DNA of 64,000 nucleotides, from contig JADHWK010000005.1 of NCBI GenBank assembly GCA_016783505.1, forward strand, positions 21,935 to 85,934. Reading direction: 5' to 3'. Under the pieces are notes generated by a model. It was not told the origin of the DNA. It worked only from the letters and a program-made list of their open reading frames with translations, and did no database searches. This document shows, piece after piece, positions 1 to 9,119 of the stretch; within the stretch, counting starts at the first letter, position 1, and each line of letters opens with the position of its first letter. This stretch comes from Candidatus Zhuqueibacterota bacterium. Its GTDB lineage: Bacteria; BS750m-G25. The position numbers were made by a program, and so were the translations under genes.

Positions 1-3000
1 GACGGGGCGGCGATCGTGGACGATTTCGAGGGGGCCCGCAAGACCACCCCCCTGGGGGTGATGCGCCGCCAGTGGAGCCTGTGCAGTAGCCCGGGGGGGA
101 ATTATACGGAGTCGAAACGATGGCGGGAATTTATCTGGTATAATCCCTTTCAACAGGTGCCCATCAAAGAGATATGGCCTAACCGGCCGGTGAACACCCG
201 GGTGGCGAACAACGTCCATGTGCTGAACCTCGGCTTCATCAGCGAAAAGCTGCATCAGGTTAAGGACCAACACTCTTGGGCGGGGGTGATGCGAGCCCTT
301 TCCTCTGGATATGCGGACCAGACGGACAGCCGGTATATCGAGATGTGGATCAAAGGGGAACAGGGTCGCATCCATGTTGACATCGGGAAGATCAGCGAGG
401 ATGTGATCCCCAACGGGAGATTGGATACTGAAGATATTCCTTTCCCGGGGCGGGTGACCGGGAACGGCCTTTTGGATGAAGGGGAGGACGTAGGGCTGGA
501 CGGAATGGCGGGCACTGACCCGGGTGATTTCTGGGACATCAACGGGAATGGAATCCAGGACCCGGGCGAGCCCCCCTCCATGGACGATTGGGATTACCAG
601 AGCCGCAGCTTTGACTACGACCACATCAACGGGATTGAGGGCAACCAGAACGATGTGGGGGGACGCTTTCCGGATACCGAGGACTTAAACCGCAACGGCA
701 GCGTGGACCTGGCCAGCGATTTCTTCCGGTATTCCTTCACGCTGGGGGACCAATCCTATATCGTCGGGGAGGGGGGACCCGAAGGGGCACCCCAAGAGAA
801 AAAATGGCACCTTTACCGGATTCCTCTGGAGGAACCCCAATCAGTGGTGGGGTGCCCCGAAGTGACCATGATCGAATACGCCCGGCTGTGGGTATCCGAT
901 TTTGAGAAGGACGGTGATATCAGCATCGCTACCTTTGACATCGTGGGGAACGACTGGAGGGTGGCTGACAGCACCTCGGCCGATTATGTGGAGGTAGCGG
1001 TCATTAACAATCATGAGAATCCCCAATACGACCCCAGGGAAATCGGGGTGGCCGGTGAGTTGGATCGGATAACCGAGCTGGCGTCCAAAGAGCAATCACT
1101 GGTTTTAAAGGTCAAACGTCTCCCCCCCGGGGAAGCGGGGATGGTGGAGAAGGTGTTTGGCTTTGGCGGACGGAAGCTGAACTTCACCGAATACCGGATC
1201 CTCAAGATGTTCGTCCACGGTGGGGGGGTGGGGGTCCATCCGGGTGATTTTGACCTCTGGGATTACGATCTGGACCTGTTTGTCCGCTTCGGGGCCGATG
1301 AGAACAACTATTATGAATTCAAAGAGAAGGTTTGGCCCGGTTGGCATTTGAACAACGAAATGGTGATTGATTTTGCCGACCTGAACGAGATCAAGCTAAA
1401 AATGAGAAGTGACCCTACCCAGAACTTTGCGGTCTTCCCGGAGACCGTAGGGGAGGAAACCTTCTATGACACCCTGCGTATCGTGGGAAAACCCTCGCTG
1501 ACGGAGATAAAGCTGTTCGTCCTCGGGCTAACCAATAAGGGCGAGGATGAAATTAATGAAAATGAAGGGGATATTGTGGAGGTCTGGTTCAACGAGCTTC
1601 GGCTGACGGATGTGAAGAAGGATCGGGGCTGGGCCTACCGGGCCCGGGCCGACCTGAAGCTGGCCGACCTGGCGAATTTTAACATCGAGGTGAACCATAA
1701 GGACGATGATTTTCACAACCTGTCCAGCCGGGTGGGCGGGGGCCGCAACGAGAACCGGCTGACCATGAATAGTGGAATAAGCCTGGACCGAATGCTGCCC
1801 CCCAGCCTGGGACTGCGGATCCCGGTGAACCTTTCTTATACGGAGAGCAACGCCTTCCCCAAATATTTTCCCGGCAGCGACATTGAGGTGAACCAGCTAG
1901 AAGTTCCCGATTCCATCCGCACCAAGAAGCTGCAGCGGGGGATCACCCTTTCTCTTTCCAGAACCAGCCAGTCCCCACATTGGTTTAGCAAATACACCAT
2001 AGACAAAACCTCCCTCAGCGCCAATTATAACAACAGTCGTTCTTCTAACCCCACGGTTGCCTTCGACCGCACCGAGGCAAGTGGGGGTAGTATCAATTAT
2101 GGACTGACATTCAGCCGGGACCATTCCCTGACCCCCTTTGGATTTCTGGGAGAAGTTCCCTTGGTCAAGAAGATCAGTCAGACCAAGTTTTATTATTCCC
2201 CTACCAAGCTAAACCTGGGCCTTTCGGCATCGGCCAATACCGGTTGCCGACAGACCCGCAGCCGGGTGACATCATTTTCTAAAGCCTTTTTCATGACCCA
2301 GAAATTTTCCACTGGCTACCGTCCCACAGATAGGCTCTCCTTTGATTTCAGTCGCACCACTAAACGGGATCTGCTGACCCAGGGGGAGCAGCCGGTTTTG
2401 AGCGGGGAATGGGAGAATCCTACCCGGTTATCCCAGCTTTTAGGTCGGGCCGGCCAGCCTATCCTGGAGGGGAGGTTCGGCGATGCTACTGACATCTCCC
2501 AGAACGTGACTGGAAGCTTCAATACCCCCACCCCTGATTGGTTGAGCAATGATTGGAACTACTCTACGAATTATCATTGGTCCCATAATATTCAATCAAA
2601 CCGCCAATCAGCTTCCAACCAGAACACTCTGTCCACCTCGGCGGCCTTTAAGTTTAACCGACTTATGCAGAAGTTCAAACGCTCCCAGCCTCCCGGGCAG
2701 CCACCGAAGCGAGGGGGTATTCCCCTGCCCCCGAAGAGGGGGGAGGATCAGGAGGAAGAGGAGCCCCAGGGACAAGGTCCGCCCCCGGGTCAAGAAGAAG
2801 GAAAGAAACAAAAGCCCCCATCCTTGCTGGATGGCTTAAGGTTTTTAAGTGAGAAGATGGGGGATATCAGGTATGAATGGAGCCAAAGCCGACAGTTGAA
2901 TAACCCGGCCATCCAAGGGACCCCGGGATGGAACTATCAACTTGGGCTGGTGGACCCGTCCAATCCCGATATTGAGATTGACTCTGCCTACGTAACGGTT

Positions 3001-3822
3001 CCCAGTTGGTCCCAGGTGGACAACCACGGGGTGCGCACCGCCCTCAACCTGACCAAAAATATATCTTCAAACCTCCAGTATAAGCTAAAGAATTCCCAGA
3101 ACCACGGCACCACGGTCACCGGGGAGCTGTCCCACAGCAGCTTTTACTATTTTAAAAAAGGTAAGACCAGTATTCAGGACTTCCCCTTTTTCGAATGGTC
3201 GCTGCGCTGGGGGGGATTGGAGAAGACCCCGCTGTTCTCCAAATTAACCACTAGCGTTTCCCTGGATCACTCCTTTACGGGGAACAAGGCAGAAAAGTGG
3301 AAGGAGATCCCCGGCGGTGACCGGGAGATCACTAACGTCAACTATACCAAAGGTTTCCAGCCGTTGGTGGGGCTGAACATTATGTGGAAGAAGGGGATTT
3401 CCACCAACCTCCGGTTGAACCAATCGGAAACGGTGGGGGACGTGCGCACCAGGGGGGAGAAGTCCCGCACCCGGCGGAGTTCACTCCAGCTTTCGGCCAG
3501 CTACTCCCTCACCAAAGGGGTCCGGATCCCCCTTTCCTTCTGGCCCTTTAAGAACCGACGATTCAAAAACAAGACGGATTTTTCCTTGACCGGGAATTGG
3601 TCCCAGGAGACCAGCGAGAGAAACACCGATCCTAAAGCCCCGTTTTACGAGGTGGACAGCAGCGAGAGCTGGTCCCTGATGTCCAAGATAAACTACTCCT
3701 TCACCAACAAGGTTACCGGGGGGGTCTTCTACGAATTCGGGAAAAATAAACGGAAGGCATGGGGGGAATCATCCTACCAAGAACTGGGTCTGGATGTCCG
3801 CATCGTTATCCGGGGAGGATAA
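1..3822 (+). CDS. sprA: SprA, T9SS outer-membrane translocon (C-terminal part; 5' end outside window)
   Basis: The frame is open from base 1 (Asp-Gly-Ala-Ala-Ile precede the GTG at 16), so this is the C-terminal ~1,270 residues of a protein whose family usually exceeds 2,000. SprA (Sov in Porphyromonas) is the very large outer-membrane beta-barrel through which type IX cargo leaves the cell. Visible features: the DDFEGA motif typical of SprA at the start; Asp/Asn-rich loops such as GNGLLDEGED, NGNGIQDPGE and NRNGSVD at about residues 130-240, which resemble calcium-binding loops; long alternating beta-strand sequence after about residue 550; and a Pro/Gly/Glu-rich low-complexity insert at nt 2684-2818. 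The stop is followed by two hairpins. T9SS-type cargo and PorV-like proteins elsewhere in the window support the call. Confidence 0.9.
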   Translation, partial: DGAAIVDDFEGARKTTPLGVMRRQWSLCSSPGGNYTESKRWREFIWYNPFQQVPIKEIWPNRPVNTRVANNVHVLNLGFISEKLHQVKDQHSWAGVMRALSSGYADQTDSRYIEMWIKGEQGRIHVDIGKISEDVIPNGRLDTEDIPFPGRVTGNGLLDEGEDVGLDGMAGTDPGDFWDINGNGIQDPGEPPSMDDWDYQSRSFDYDHINGIEGNQNDVGGRFPDTEDLNRNGSVDLASDFFRYSFTLGDQSYIVGEGGPEGAPQEKKWHLYRIPLEEPQSVVGCPEVTMIEYARLWVSDFEKDGDISIATFDIVGNDWRVADSTSADYVEVAVINNHENPQYDPREIGVAGELDRITELASKEQSLVLKVKRLPPGEAGMVEKVFGFGGRKLNFTEYRILKMFVHGGGVGVHPGDFDLWDYDLDLFVRFGADENNYYEFKEKVWPGWHLNNEMVIDFADLNEIKLKMRSDPTQNFAVFPETVGEETFYDTLRIVGKPSLTEIKLFVLGLTNKGEDEINENEGDIVEVWFNELRLTDVKKDRGWAYRARADLKLADLANFNIEVNHKDDDFHNLSSRVGGGRNENRLTMNSGISLDRMLPPSLGLRIPVNLSYTESNAFPKYFPGSDIEVNQLEVPDSIRTKKLQRGITLSLSRTSQSPHWFSKYTIDKTSLSANYNNSRSSNPTVAFDRTEASGGSINYGLTFSRDHSLTPFGFLGEVPLVKKISQTKFYYSPTKLNLGLSASANTGCRQTRSRVTSFSKAFFMTQKFSTGYRPTDRLSFDFSRTTKRDLLTQGEQPVLSGEWENPTRLSQLLGRAGQPILEGRFGDATDISQNVTGSFNTPTPDWLSNDWNYSTNYHWSHNIQSNRQSASNQNTLSTSAAFKFNRLMQKFKRSQPPGQPPKRGGIPLPPKRGEDQEEEEPQGQGPPPGQEEGKKQKPPSLLDGLRFLSEKMGDIRYEWSQSRQLNNPAIQGTPGWNYQLGLVDPSNPDIEIDSAYVTVPSWSQVDNHGVRTALNLTKNISSNLQYKLKNSQNHGTTVTGELSHSSFYYFKKGKTSIQDFPFFEWSLRWGGLEKTPLFSKLTTSVSLDHSFTGNKAEKWKEIPGGDREITNVNYTKGFQPLVGLNIMWKKGISTNLRLNQSETVGDVRTRGEKSRTRRSSLQLSASYSLTKGVRIPLSFWPFKNRRFKNKTDFSLTGNWSQETSERNTDPKAPFYEVDSSESWSLMSKINYSFTNKVTGGVFYEFGKNKRKAWGESSYQELGLDVRIVIRGG

Positions 3823-3905
3823 GTGGTCTGAGGATTACGAAAGTTGATAATTGAAGGATTATTAAAACCGGATTGGTAGTTGTCCGAATACTGGAAAATT
3901 AAAAA

Positions 3906-3930
3906 GGAAACCGCTCTAAAGAGCGGTTCC
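3906..3930 (+). terminator. Hairpin downstream of sprA
   Basis: An inverted repeat (CCGCTC / GAGCGG core, extended by A-T and G-C pairs with one bulge, loop TAAA) lies 84 bases after the sprA stop. There is no clear U-run behind it, so it may be an attenuating or RNA-protecting hairpin rather than a true terminator. Confidence 0.35.
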
Positions 3931-3967
3931 GGATAACATAACATTAATATAAACTCAGCCAGAACCT

Positions 3968-3994
3968 TATCCCGATGCTTCGGGATAGGTTTTT
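3968..3994 (+). repeat. Palindromic repeat (TATCCCGA-TGCT-TCGGGATA) with trailing T-run
   Basis: A perfect 8-bp stem with a 4-base loop is followed by GGTTTTT. It belongs to the dispersed TCCCGA...TCGGGA palindrome family seen repeatedly in this window. The T-run means this copy could also terminate sprA transcription. Confidence 0.6.
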
Positions 3995-4026
3995 GGCAGG
4001 CCAAAAATTTCTACCAACAAATTTAG

Positions 4027-4962
4027 ATGACTAAGCTCTTACAATCATCAACTTTGAGGTGGTTGATTTTTCCCTTGGTGGGACTGGTGTGGGGACTTTT
4101 TGGTACCCTCCGTTCCCAGACCGTCCCCCAATTTGATGACGATTCGGCCTTTGGAAATTTGGTGAGGCAATGTGAGTTCGGTCCCCGGAATCCAGGGTCG
4201 GAAGGGCATCGGAAATGCCGTAAATTTTTGGTGCAGGAGATGAAGCGTTATGCTGAAGAAGTAAAAATGCAGCATTTCACCCATTTCGACGAGGGAATGG
4301 ATTCTTCGATTTCCATGTCCAACATCATCGCCCGGTTTGGGCCCCAACGGGGTGGGCGGCTGCTCCTGTGCGCCCATTGGGATACCCGACCCCGGGCGGA
4401 CCGTGATCCAAACCCAGGGAACCGGTCCAAACCCATTCTCGGGGCTAACGATGGCGCTTCAGGGGTGGCCATTCTGCTGGAAATTGCCCGAATTATGGGC
4501 TCTTATCCACCACCGATGGGTGTTGATGTCGTGCTGTTTGACGGTGAGGATTGGGGCGAGGAGGGCCATATCCAGGACTATCTTTTGGGGTCCCGGGCCT
4601 TCGTAAAGGAAAATCCAGGGCTATCCTATCGGTTCGGGGTGTTGCTGGACATGGTGGGGGACCGGGATCTGGAGATTCCCATGGAAGGTCATTCGCTCAA
4701 GAATTTTCCTTTTAAAGTCCGCCGACTTTGGGATCGGGCTCGGGGCCTGGGACTGACCCCCTTTGTGCATCGGGAGGGTCCCTGGGTGATAGACGATCAC
4801 CTGATGCTGATAGATGCCGGCATACCCTGTATTGATCTCATTGACTTCGACTATCCCTACTGGCACACCCTGGAGGATACCCCGGACAAATGTGAGCCGG
4901 AAAGCCTGGGAGCGGTGGGTTCCCTGCTACTGAGTCTGATTTACGAAGGAATCCCCGAATGA
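4027..4962 (+). CDS. M28-family zinc hydrolase, glutaminyl-peptide cyclotransferase-like
   Basis: 311 residues. An N-terminal hydrophobic segment (about residues 10-30, ending LRSQ) suggests export. The co-catalytic zinc pattern of the M28 fold is intact: His117 (AHWDTRP), Asp142 (GANDGASG), Glu174 (FDGED), Asp208 (LLDMVGD) and His280 (YWHTLEDT). The spacing and the WHTLEDT ending are closer to bacterial glutaminyl cyclase-like proteins than to aminopeptidases. Such enzymes cyclise N-terminal Gln of secreted proteins; simple aminopeptidase activity remains possible. No strong Shine-Dalgarno sequence precedes the ATG. Its stop overlaps the next start (ATGA at 4959-4962), so the two genes are translationally coupled. 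Confidence 0.82.
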   Translation: MTKLLQSSTLRWLIFPLVGLVWGLFGTLRSQTVPQFDDDSAFGNLVRQCEFGPRNPGSEGHRKCRKFLVQEMKRYAEEVKMQHFTHFDEGMDSSISMSNIIARFGPQRGGRLLLCAHWDTRPRADRDPNPGNRSKPILGANDGASGVAILLEIARIMGSYPPPMGVDVVLFDGEDWGEEGHIQDYLLGSRAFVKENPGLSYRFGVLLDMVGDRDLEIPMEGHSLKNFPFKVRRLWDRARGLGLTPFVHREGPWVIDDHLMLIDAGIPCIDLIDFDYPYWHTLEDTPDKCEPESLGAVGSLLLSLIYEGIPE

Positions 4963-5897
4963 AGAGGGTGGCTGTGGTTGACATCGGAAGCCATACCAGC
5001 CTGTTTGCGGTGGTGGAAGGGGACGGCTCCGGTGCCTTTAGGGTTCTTCTTGAGGCTCAGGCCACCAATTGTCTGGGCATGAGTTTGGGCGTGGATAGGG
5101 AAATTCCACCCGGGGTAATTTCGAAAAACATCGGGATTATCCAAGGGTTTCTAAGGAAAGCCCGGGGGTTAAAGGCCGAGAAGATAGCAGCGGTGGGGAC
5201 GAAAGTCCTGAGGAAAGCTACCAATGCGGGGGATTTTATCCAGGCCGTCCGACAGGAATTGGGTGTTGATCTGGTTATCGTATCAGGGGATGAAGAGGCC
5301 CGGCTGGGTTATCTGGGCGTCAGGACCGGTCTGGGACAATCCGTCGGCGGGGTTTACCTTATTGATGTGGGGGGCGGGAGCACTGAGGTTACCATCGGTC
5401 AGGGTGAGCTCATTAAAGAAACCTATAGCCTGGAACTGGGGGCGGTGAGCCTGACCCAGAAATATGTTCATAACGACCCTGTTACCCAGGAAGAGTGGGG
5501 GGCGATGGCAGAATACATCGCACGATGGCTAAAAGAGCGGCTTCCCCCTCTCGATCAGGATCAGTTTATGCTTTTCGGTATCGGGGGCACCCTCTGCACC
5601 CTTGCCGCCTTAGACCTGGAATTGACCCGTTTTGATTACATCCGGGTGGATGGTCATGTGCTTTCCCAGTCCCGGGTTAATAAATTTCTGGAGACATTCA
5701 AAAAAAACACCAGCCGTCTAAACCGGGCTCTGCTCAGCTTCGACCCTGACCGGGCGGGAATCATTCTGGCGGGGACCACCATCTGGTCGGAAATCCTGAA
5801 GAAATTAGGGTCTGATAAGGTAATTGTATCCACAAGAGGGGTGAGGCATGGGGTGGCGTGGCAATATTTAAACTCGGATCCGGGGATTAAATACTAA
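4959..5897 (+). CDS. Ppx/GppA-family phosphatase (exopolyphosphatase-like)
   Basis: 312 residues, the length of the short, single-unit Ppx/GppA proteins (ASKHA fold). Visible signatures are the N-terminal phosphate-1 loop VVDIGSHTSLFAVVE, the DVGGGSTEVT loop at residues 136-144 and a second glycine motif GIGGTLCTLAAL near residue 210. Members hydrolyse polyphosphate or pppGpp in the cytoplasm; which of the two cannot be decided from sequence. It overlaps the M28 gene by four bases, an unusual partner for a cytoplasmic phosphatase, so co-transcription may be all they share. Confidence 0.85.
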   Translation: MKRVAVVDIGSHTSLFAVVEGDGSGAFRVLLEAQATNCLGMSLGVDREIPPGVISKNIGIIQGFLRKARGLKAEKIAAVGTKVLRKATNAGDFIQAVRQELGVDLVIVSGDEEARLGYLGVRTGLGQSVGGVYLIDVGGGSTEVTIGQGELIKETYSLELGAVSLTQKYVHNDPVTQEEWGAMAEYIARWLKERLPPLDQDQFMLFGIGGTLCTLAALDLELTRFDYIRVDGHVLSQSRVNKFLETFKKNTSRLNRALLSFDPDRAGIILAGTTIWSEILKKLGSDKVIVSTRGVRHGVAWQYLNSDPGIKY

Positions 5898-5950
5898 AAA
5901 ACAACGAAAAAATTTTAAATTCAGACCTCCTCATTCTGAATCCCGATCTA

Positions 5951-5966
5951 TCCCGAATAATCGGGA
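5951..5966. repeat. Palindromic repeat TCCCGA-ATAA-TCGGGA
   Basis: Six-base-pair perfect inverted repeat with a 4-base loop between the Ppx-like gene and the following lipoprotein. It is a member of the dispersed palindrome family. Confidence 0.55.
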
Positions 5967-6007
5967 CGGGTCGGGTGAAGAATCTGGATGGAACAACGAG
6001 ATTCTTC

Positions 6008-6050
6008 CCCCGAAACTTCGGGGTCAGAATGACAGGGGGTGAACTATTAC
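6008..6050. repeat. Composite repeat: CCCCGA-AACT-TCGGGG palindrome plus GTCAGAATGACAGGG...GTGAACTATTAC tail
   Basis: A palindrome of the dispersed family (6008-6023) is followed by a tail (6024-6050) that recurs with few changes at 13859-13895, again just upstream of an envelope gene. The tail would be translated if the following lipoprotein were given a far-upstream start, which argues for the start at 6056. Confidence 0.55.
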
Positions 6051-6055
6051 AAGAA

Positions 6056-7141
6056 ATGAAAAAATTATTCTTGTATATCCTCTGTTTAGGTTGGGTTATG
6101 GGGGGATGTGATCGGGAGCCCAATGGTCCGGAACCCGAAGATCCCAGTCCTGTTTTTGAAATAGTGGATGTACCCTCGAAATGGGCCCTGAGATCGGATA
6201 GGCCCCGGACCGTGGCGGCGAAGGTTTACGATCCTCAGGGGGTAGAAGACCTCTCCGCCGTATGGGTTAATATTATGGAGTTGGGCACCAATGGGGTAAC
6301 GTGGGCGGATACCTTACTGGATGACGCAAATATTGATTCAACCAGTGGCGATTTGGTTCCCAAAGATGGGATTTTTTCTAAACTTATGAAATCCGATGAT
6401 TTCGCTCCCTTTGAGGGACAATACATTTTTTTGTTTCAAGCATTGGATATTTCCAGCAATCTGGGAGAACATCTGGATACGGTATGGGTAGGGGAGAATT
6501 CCCCTCCGGTGGTTTATAATCCGGACATCCCTGATACCCTGCTAAGTGGGTTTGCGGTGGCCCAGTTTTCTATCCAGGTCTCCGACTCCCAGGGCCAGGG
6601 GGATATAAAGGACGTTTGTTTTACCATCGGGGGTTCTGTGTTCTATCTGTTGCCATCTACACAGCCTTTTCACTATTATTTAGCAGTGGACTCCTCCTTT
6701 AGTGCCGGGTTAAAGGGAGATTACCAGATCGTTTTCAGAGCCACGGATTACTTCGAGGAAACGAACGAACCAGTAATAGACAGCCTATGGATAGAAAATC
6801 TGTCCCCCCGCCTGGGTCAGATCACCGCCCCTGACACCATGGTCAGGGGATCGGGTGACACTTTCGTTCTGGAGGTGGTGGTAAGCGACCCTCAAGGCCT
6901 TGGCGATATCAGGGAGGTTCGCTTCCGGGTCATTAAGCCCGATGGGTCCCAAGGTTTTAGCGATGATCTTCACGACGACGAGACCCACGAGGATAGGGAT
7001 GCTGGGGATGGAGTTTTTTCCCAGGGCATTTCTGCCCCCGACCCTGAAAATCTTGAAGGGGATTATACCTTCATTTTCTGGGCGGAAGATCGGGTGGGTA
7101 ACATCAGCCCTGAAGATTCGGTGATTGTGGTGGTGGAATAA
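6056..7141 (+). CDS. Lipoprotein with three Ig/cadherin-like repeats
   Basis: 361 residues when started at the ATG at 6056. This start puts a classical lipoprotein signal (basic MKK, hydrophobic core, lipobox VMGGC) at the N-terminus, and everything upstream is repeat DNA. The mature part contains three related modules of about 100 residues, each opening with a V-x-D-P/S-Q-G-x-x-D-[LI] motif (VYDPQGVEDL, VSDSQGQGDI, VSDPQGLGDI) and ending in a strand such as GDYTFIFWAEDRVGN. This suggests tandem beta-sandwich domains on the cell surface or periplasmic face. No catalytic motif is visible. It heads a run of envelope genes reaching 16.2 kb. Exact function unknown. Confidence 0.75.
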   Translation: MKKLFLYILCLGWVMGGCDREPNGPEPEDPSPVFEIVDVPSKWALRSDRPRTVAAKVYDPQGVEDLSAVWVNIMELGTNGVTWADTLLDDANIDSTSGDLVPKDGIFSKLMKSDDFAPFEGQYIFLFQALDISSNLGEHLDTVWVGENSPPVVYNPDIPDTLLSGFAVAQFSIQVSDSQGQGDIKDVCFTIGGSVFYLLPSTQPFHYYLAVDSSFSAGLKGDYQIVFRATDYFEETNEPVIDSLWIENLSPRLGQITAPDTMVRGSGDTFVLEVVVSDPQGLGDIREVRFRVIKPDGSQGFSDDLHDDETHEDRDAGDGVFSQGISAPDPENLEGDYTFIFWAEDRVGNISPEDSVIVVVE

Positions 7142-7264
7142 ATTTCTATGGTCATGTTACAGACAATGAATCGGTGCATATCTCATTTTATTCATTTCTT
7201 TAGATTGGGGGGGTGCATTACTCAATTAGAGCGGAGTTACCCAACCTTGTTGGGTAAGGTTAGA

Positions 7265-8704
7265 ATGAAAATCTTTTTTCTTGTTTTTCTATTAACTACT
7301 ACAATCGTCCATTCCCAGGTTTTAAAACCGATCAGTTTCAATCTTACAGAGAATGAGTCCCCGGTAGAACGGATTCTGTCAAATTCCGTCATTGACATCC
7401 AGGCGTCCGATGGGGTGGTTTGGTTTGCTACGGGTAAAGGGGTGAGCAAGACTCCTGATGGAGGGGATAACTGGTTCACCTACACCCGGGATCACGGACT
7501 GGGCAAGGGGGGGATATCGGCCCTGGCGGTCAGGGACAGCATTATCTGGGTGGCCACTGCTTTCGATACCACGGTGGGGGTAGTGGGCGCCGGAGGGGGG
7601 TTGAGCTATTCAACCGATGGGGGGAATAGCTGGACCTGGATGCCCCAGCCAGTGGACTCCCGGGGGGATACTTTAGGCGGCATGAACCCAACTACTACCA
7701 ATGTGGACAATATCACCTACGACATTGCCCTTACTGACTCGACCGTCTGGATTGCTTCCTTCGGCGGGGGATTAAGAAAATATTCCTACGCCAATGGCCG
7801 CTGGGAGGTGATTCCCCCCGATGATAAACCCTTCAGCGTCTGGGATAATCTGAACCACCGGGCCTTTTCAGTGGCGACTGCGGAGGAGAGTATCTGGGTG
7901 GGAACGGCGGATGGGCTGAACAAGTCCACCGATGGTGGGGAAAGTTGGGACAATTACAATTCACAGAATGGAATCCCTGGTGACTGGGTGACGGGCCAGG
8001 GGGTTCAACGCTGGGGTGAAAGGGAAATCCTCTGGGCTGCCTGCTGGCCCACCGATGAGAGCGAATATTATGGGGTGGCTAAATCAGAAAACGGGGGGCT
8101 TTCCTGGCAGACCACTCTCACCGGGGAGAAGGTTTACAACTTCGGTTTTCAGGATTCGGTGGTATACACCGCCGCCGAGAGCGGGCTTTGGAAGTCAGCC
8201 GATGGGGGGTTGACCTGGGGAAAATTTCCCCCAATGGTAGATCACCAGAACGGGGACCGTATTTACTCTGATGCGGTTTATGCCGTCTTCCCGGCGGGAA
8301 ATACCCTGTGGGTGGGAACGGGAGATGGGGTGGCCAAATCGGATGACCTGGGTTACAGCTGGACGATCTACCGTTCCTTCGTGCCGGCGGGTAGGGATGG
8401 CCAGCCCTCAACCTACGCCTATCCCAACCCCTTCTCTCCTGCCCGGATCGGTGATCTACCCCCGGTGCGGTTTCAATACCGAACTACTGCTACCAACACC
8501 TTAGTGACGATGAAGGTTTATAATTTCGCACTTGAGTGGGTACGAACAGTAGTAGAGAACCGGCAGCGGCTGGCGCCCGGGGATTACGCCGAGATCTGGG
8601 ACGGTAGGGATGACGACGGCCGTATCGTGGCCAACGGAGTTTACTTTTACCAGCTAATCCGAAACGGCCGGGAGGACTGGGGGAAGGTGATGGTGCTCGA
8701 TTAG
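7265..8704 (+). CDS. Secreted Asp-box beta-propeller protein with FlgD/T9SS-like C-terminal domain
   Basis: 479 residues from the ATG at 7265, chosen because it begins a clear signal peptide (MKIFFLVFLLTTTIVHSQ). The body carries at least six Asp-box (BNR) repeats of the form S-x-D-x-G-x-x-W (TPDGGDNW, STDGGNSW, STDGGESW, SENGGLSW, SADGGLTW, SDDLGYSW), the hallmark of sortilin/sialidase-type propellers. The last ~90 residues (YPNPFSP ... WDGRDDDGRIVANGVYFYQL ... KVMVLD) are the FlgD-Ig/T9SS type A sorting-like domain, which suggests export through SprA. No sialidase active-site residues were identified, so a structural or binding role is more likely than an enzymatic one. Confidence 0.8.
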   Translation: MKIFFLVFLLTTTIVHSQVLKPISFNLTENESPVERILSNSVIDIQASDGVVWFATGKGVSKTPDGGDNWFTYTRDHGLGKGGISALAVRDSIIWVATAFDTTVGVVGAGGGLSYSTDGGNSWTWMPQPVDSRGDTLGGMNPTTTNVDNITYDIALTDSTVWIASFGGGLRKYSYANGRWEVIPPDDKPFSVWDNLNHRAFSVATAEESIWVGTADGLNKSTDGGESWDNYNSQNGIPGDWVTGQGVQRWGEREILWAACWPTDESEYYGVAKSENGGLSWQTTLTGEKVYNFGFQDSVVYTAAESGLWKSADGGLTWGKFPPMVDHQNGDRIYSDAVYAVFPAGNTLWVGTGDGVAKSDDLGYSWTIYRSFVPAGRDGQPSTYAYPNPFSPARIGDLPPVRFQYRTTATNTLVTMKVYNFALEWVRTVVENRQRLAPGDYAEIWDGRDDDGRIVANGVYFYQLIRNGREDWGKVMVLD

Positions 8705-9119
8705 GATTATTCTAACCAAGTGTGAAGTGAATTAAAGTGCGAAGTTAGAAGTGCAAAAAGTTTATAGGTAGGAATTCAGTGAACTGCGCATTTGGAGAGT
8801 AGCCGAAAACCCTTCCTTGCCTGAAGGTCTCCCCAGACGGGCCGTATGGCTGACCGAGGAATGGTCTTGTTCGGTAAGGACACCTTTGCCCTAAATATAG
8901 TGATAGTCGAAATTTTCTTCGCAATTTGATTTACGATAAAATATAATAAGCCCGTGAACGGGTAACCCTGGCACTTTTTTAATTGGAGTTATCCCGATGT
9001 ATCGGGATTTATCAAAAGTAATATTTTCGGACATTCATCTGGGGAAATTGATAGGTTTTCGTTGTTATAGAATAAATTGGCTTATGCATAATCCATTGGA
9101 ACTAAGACATAGTTTTTTA
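8705..9119. other. Intergenic region, no recognised gene
   Basis: This 415-base stretch holds a TATAAT box at 8942-8947 without a convincing -35, a small CCCG-TGAA-CGGG hairpin at 8951-8962 and a copy of the dispersed palindrome at 8991-9008. A GC-rich part at 8786-8900 might form a structured leader, but it matches no riboswitch consensus I know. Confidence 0.5.
8991..9008. repeat. Palindromic repeat ATCCCGA-TGTA-TCGGGAT
   Basis: Perfect 7-bp stem with a 4-base loop, a member of the dispersed palindrome family. It lies within an apparent upstream extension of the next gene, supporting the later start at 9120. Confidence 0.55.

Noticed and set aside
8786-8900. GC-rich, possibly structured segment considered as a riboswitch or small RNA
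   Set aside because: It does not match the conserved core of any riboswitch class I know; covariation data would be needed.
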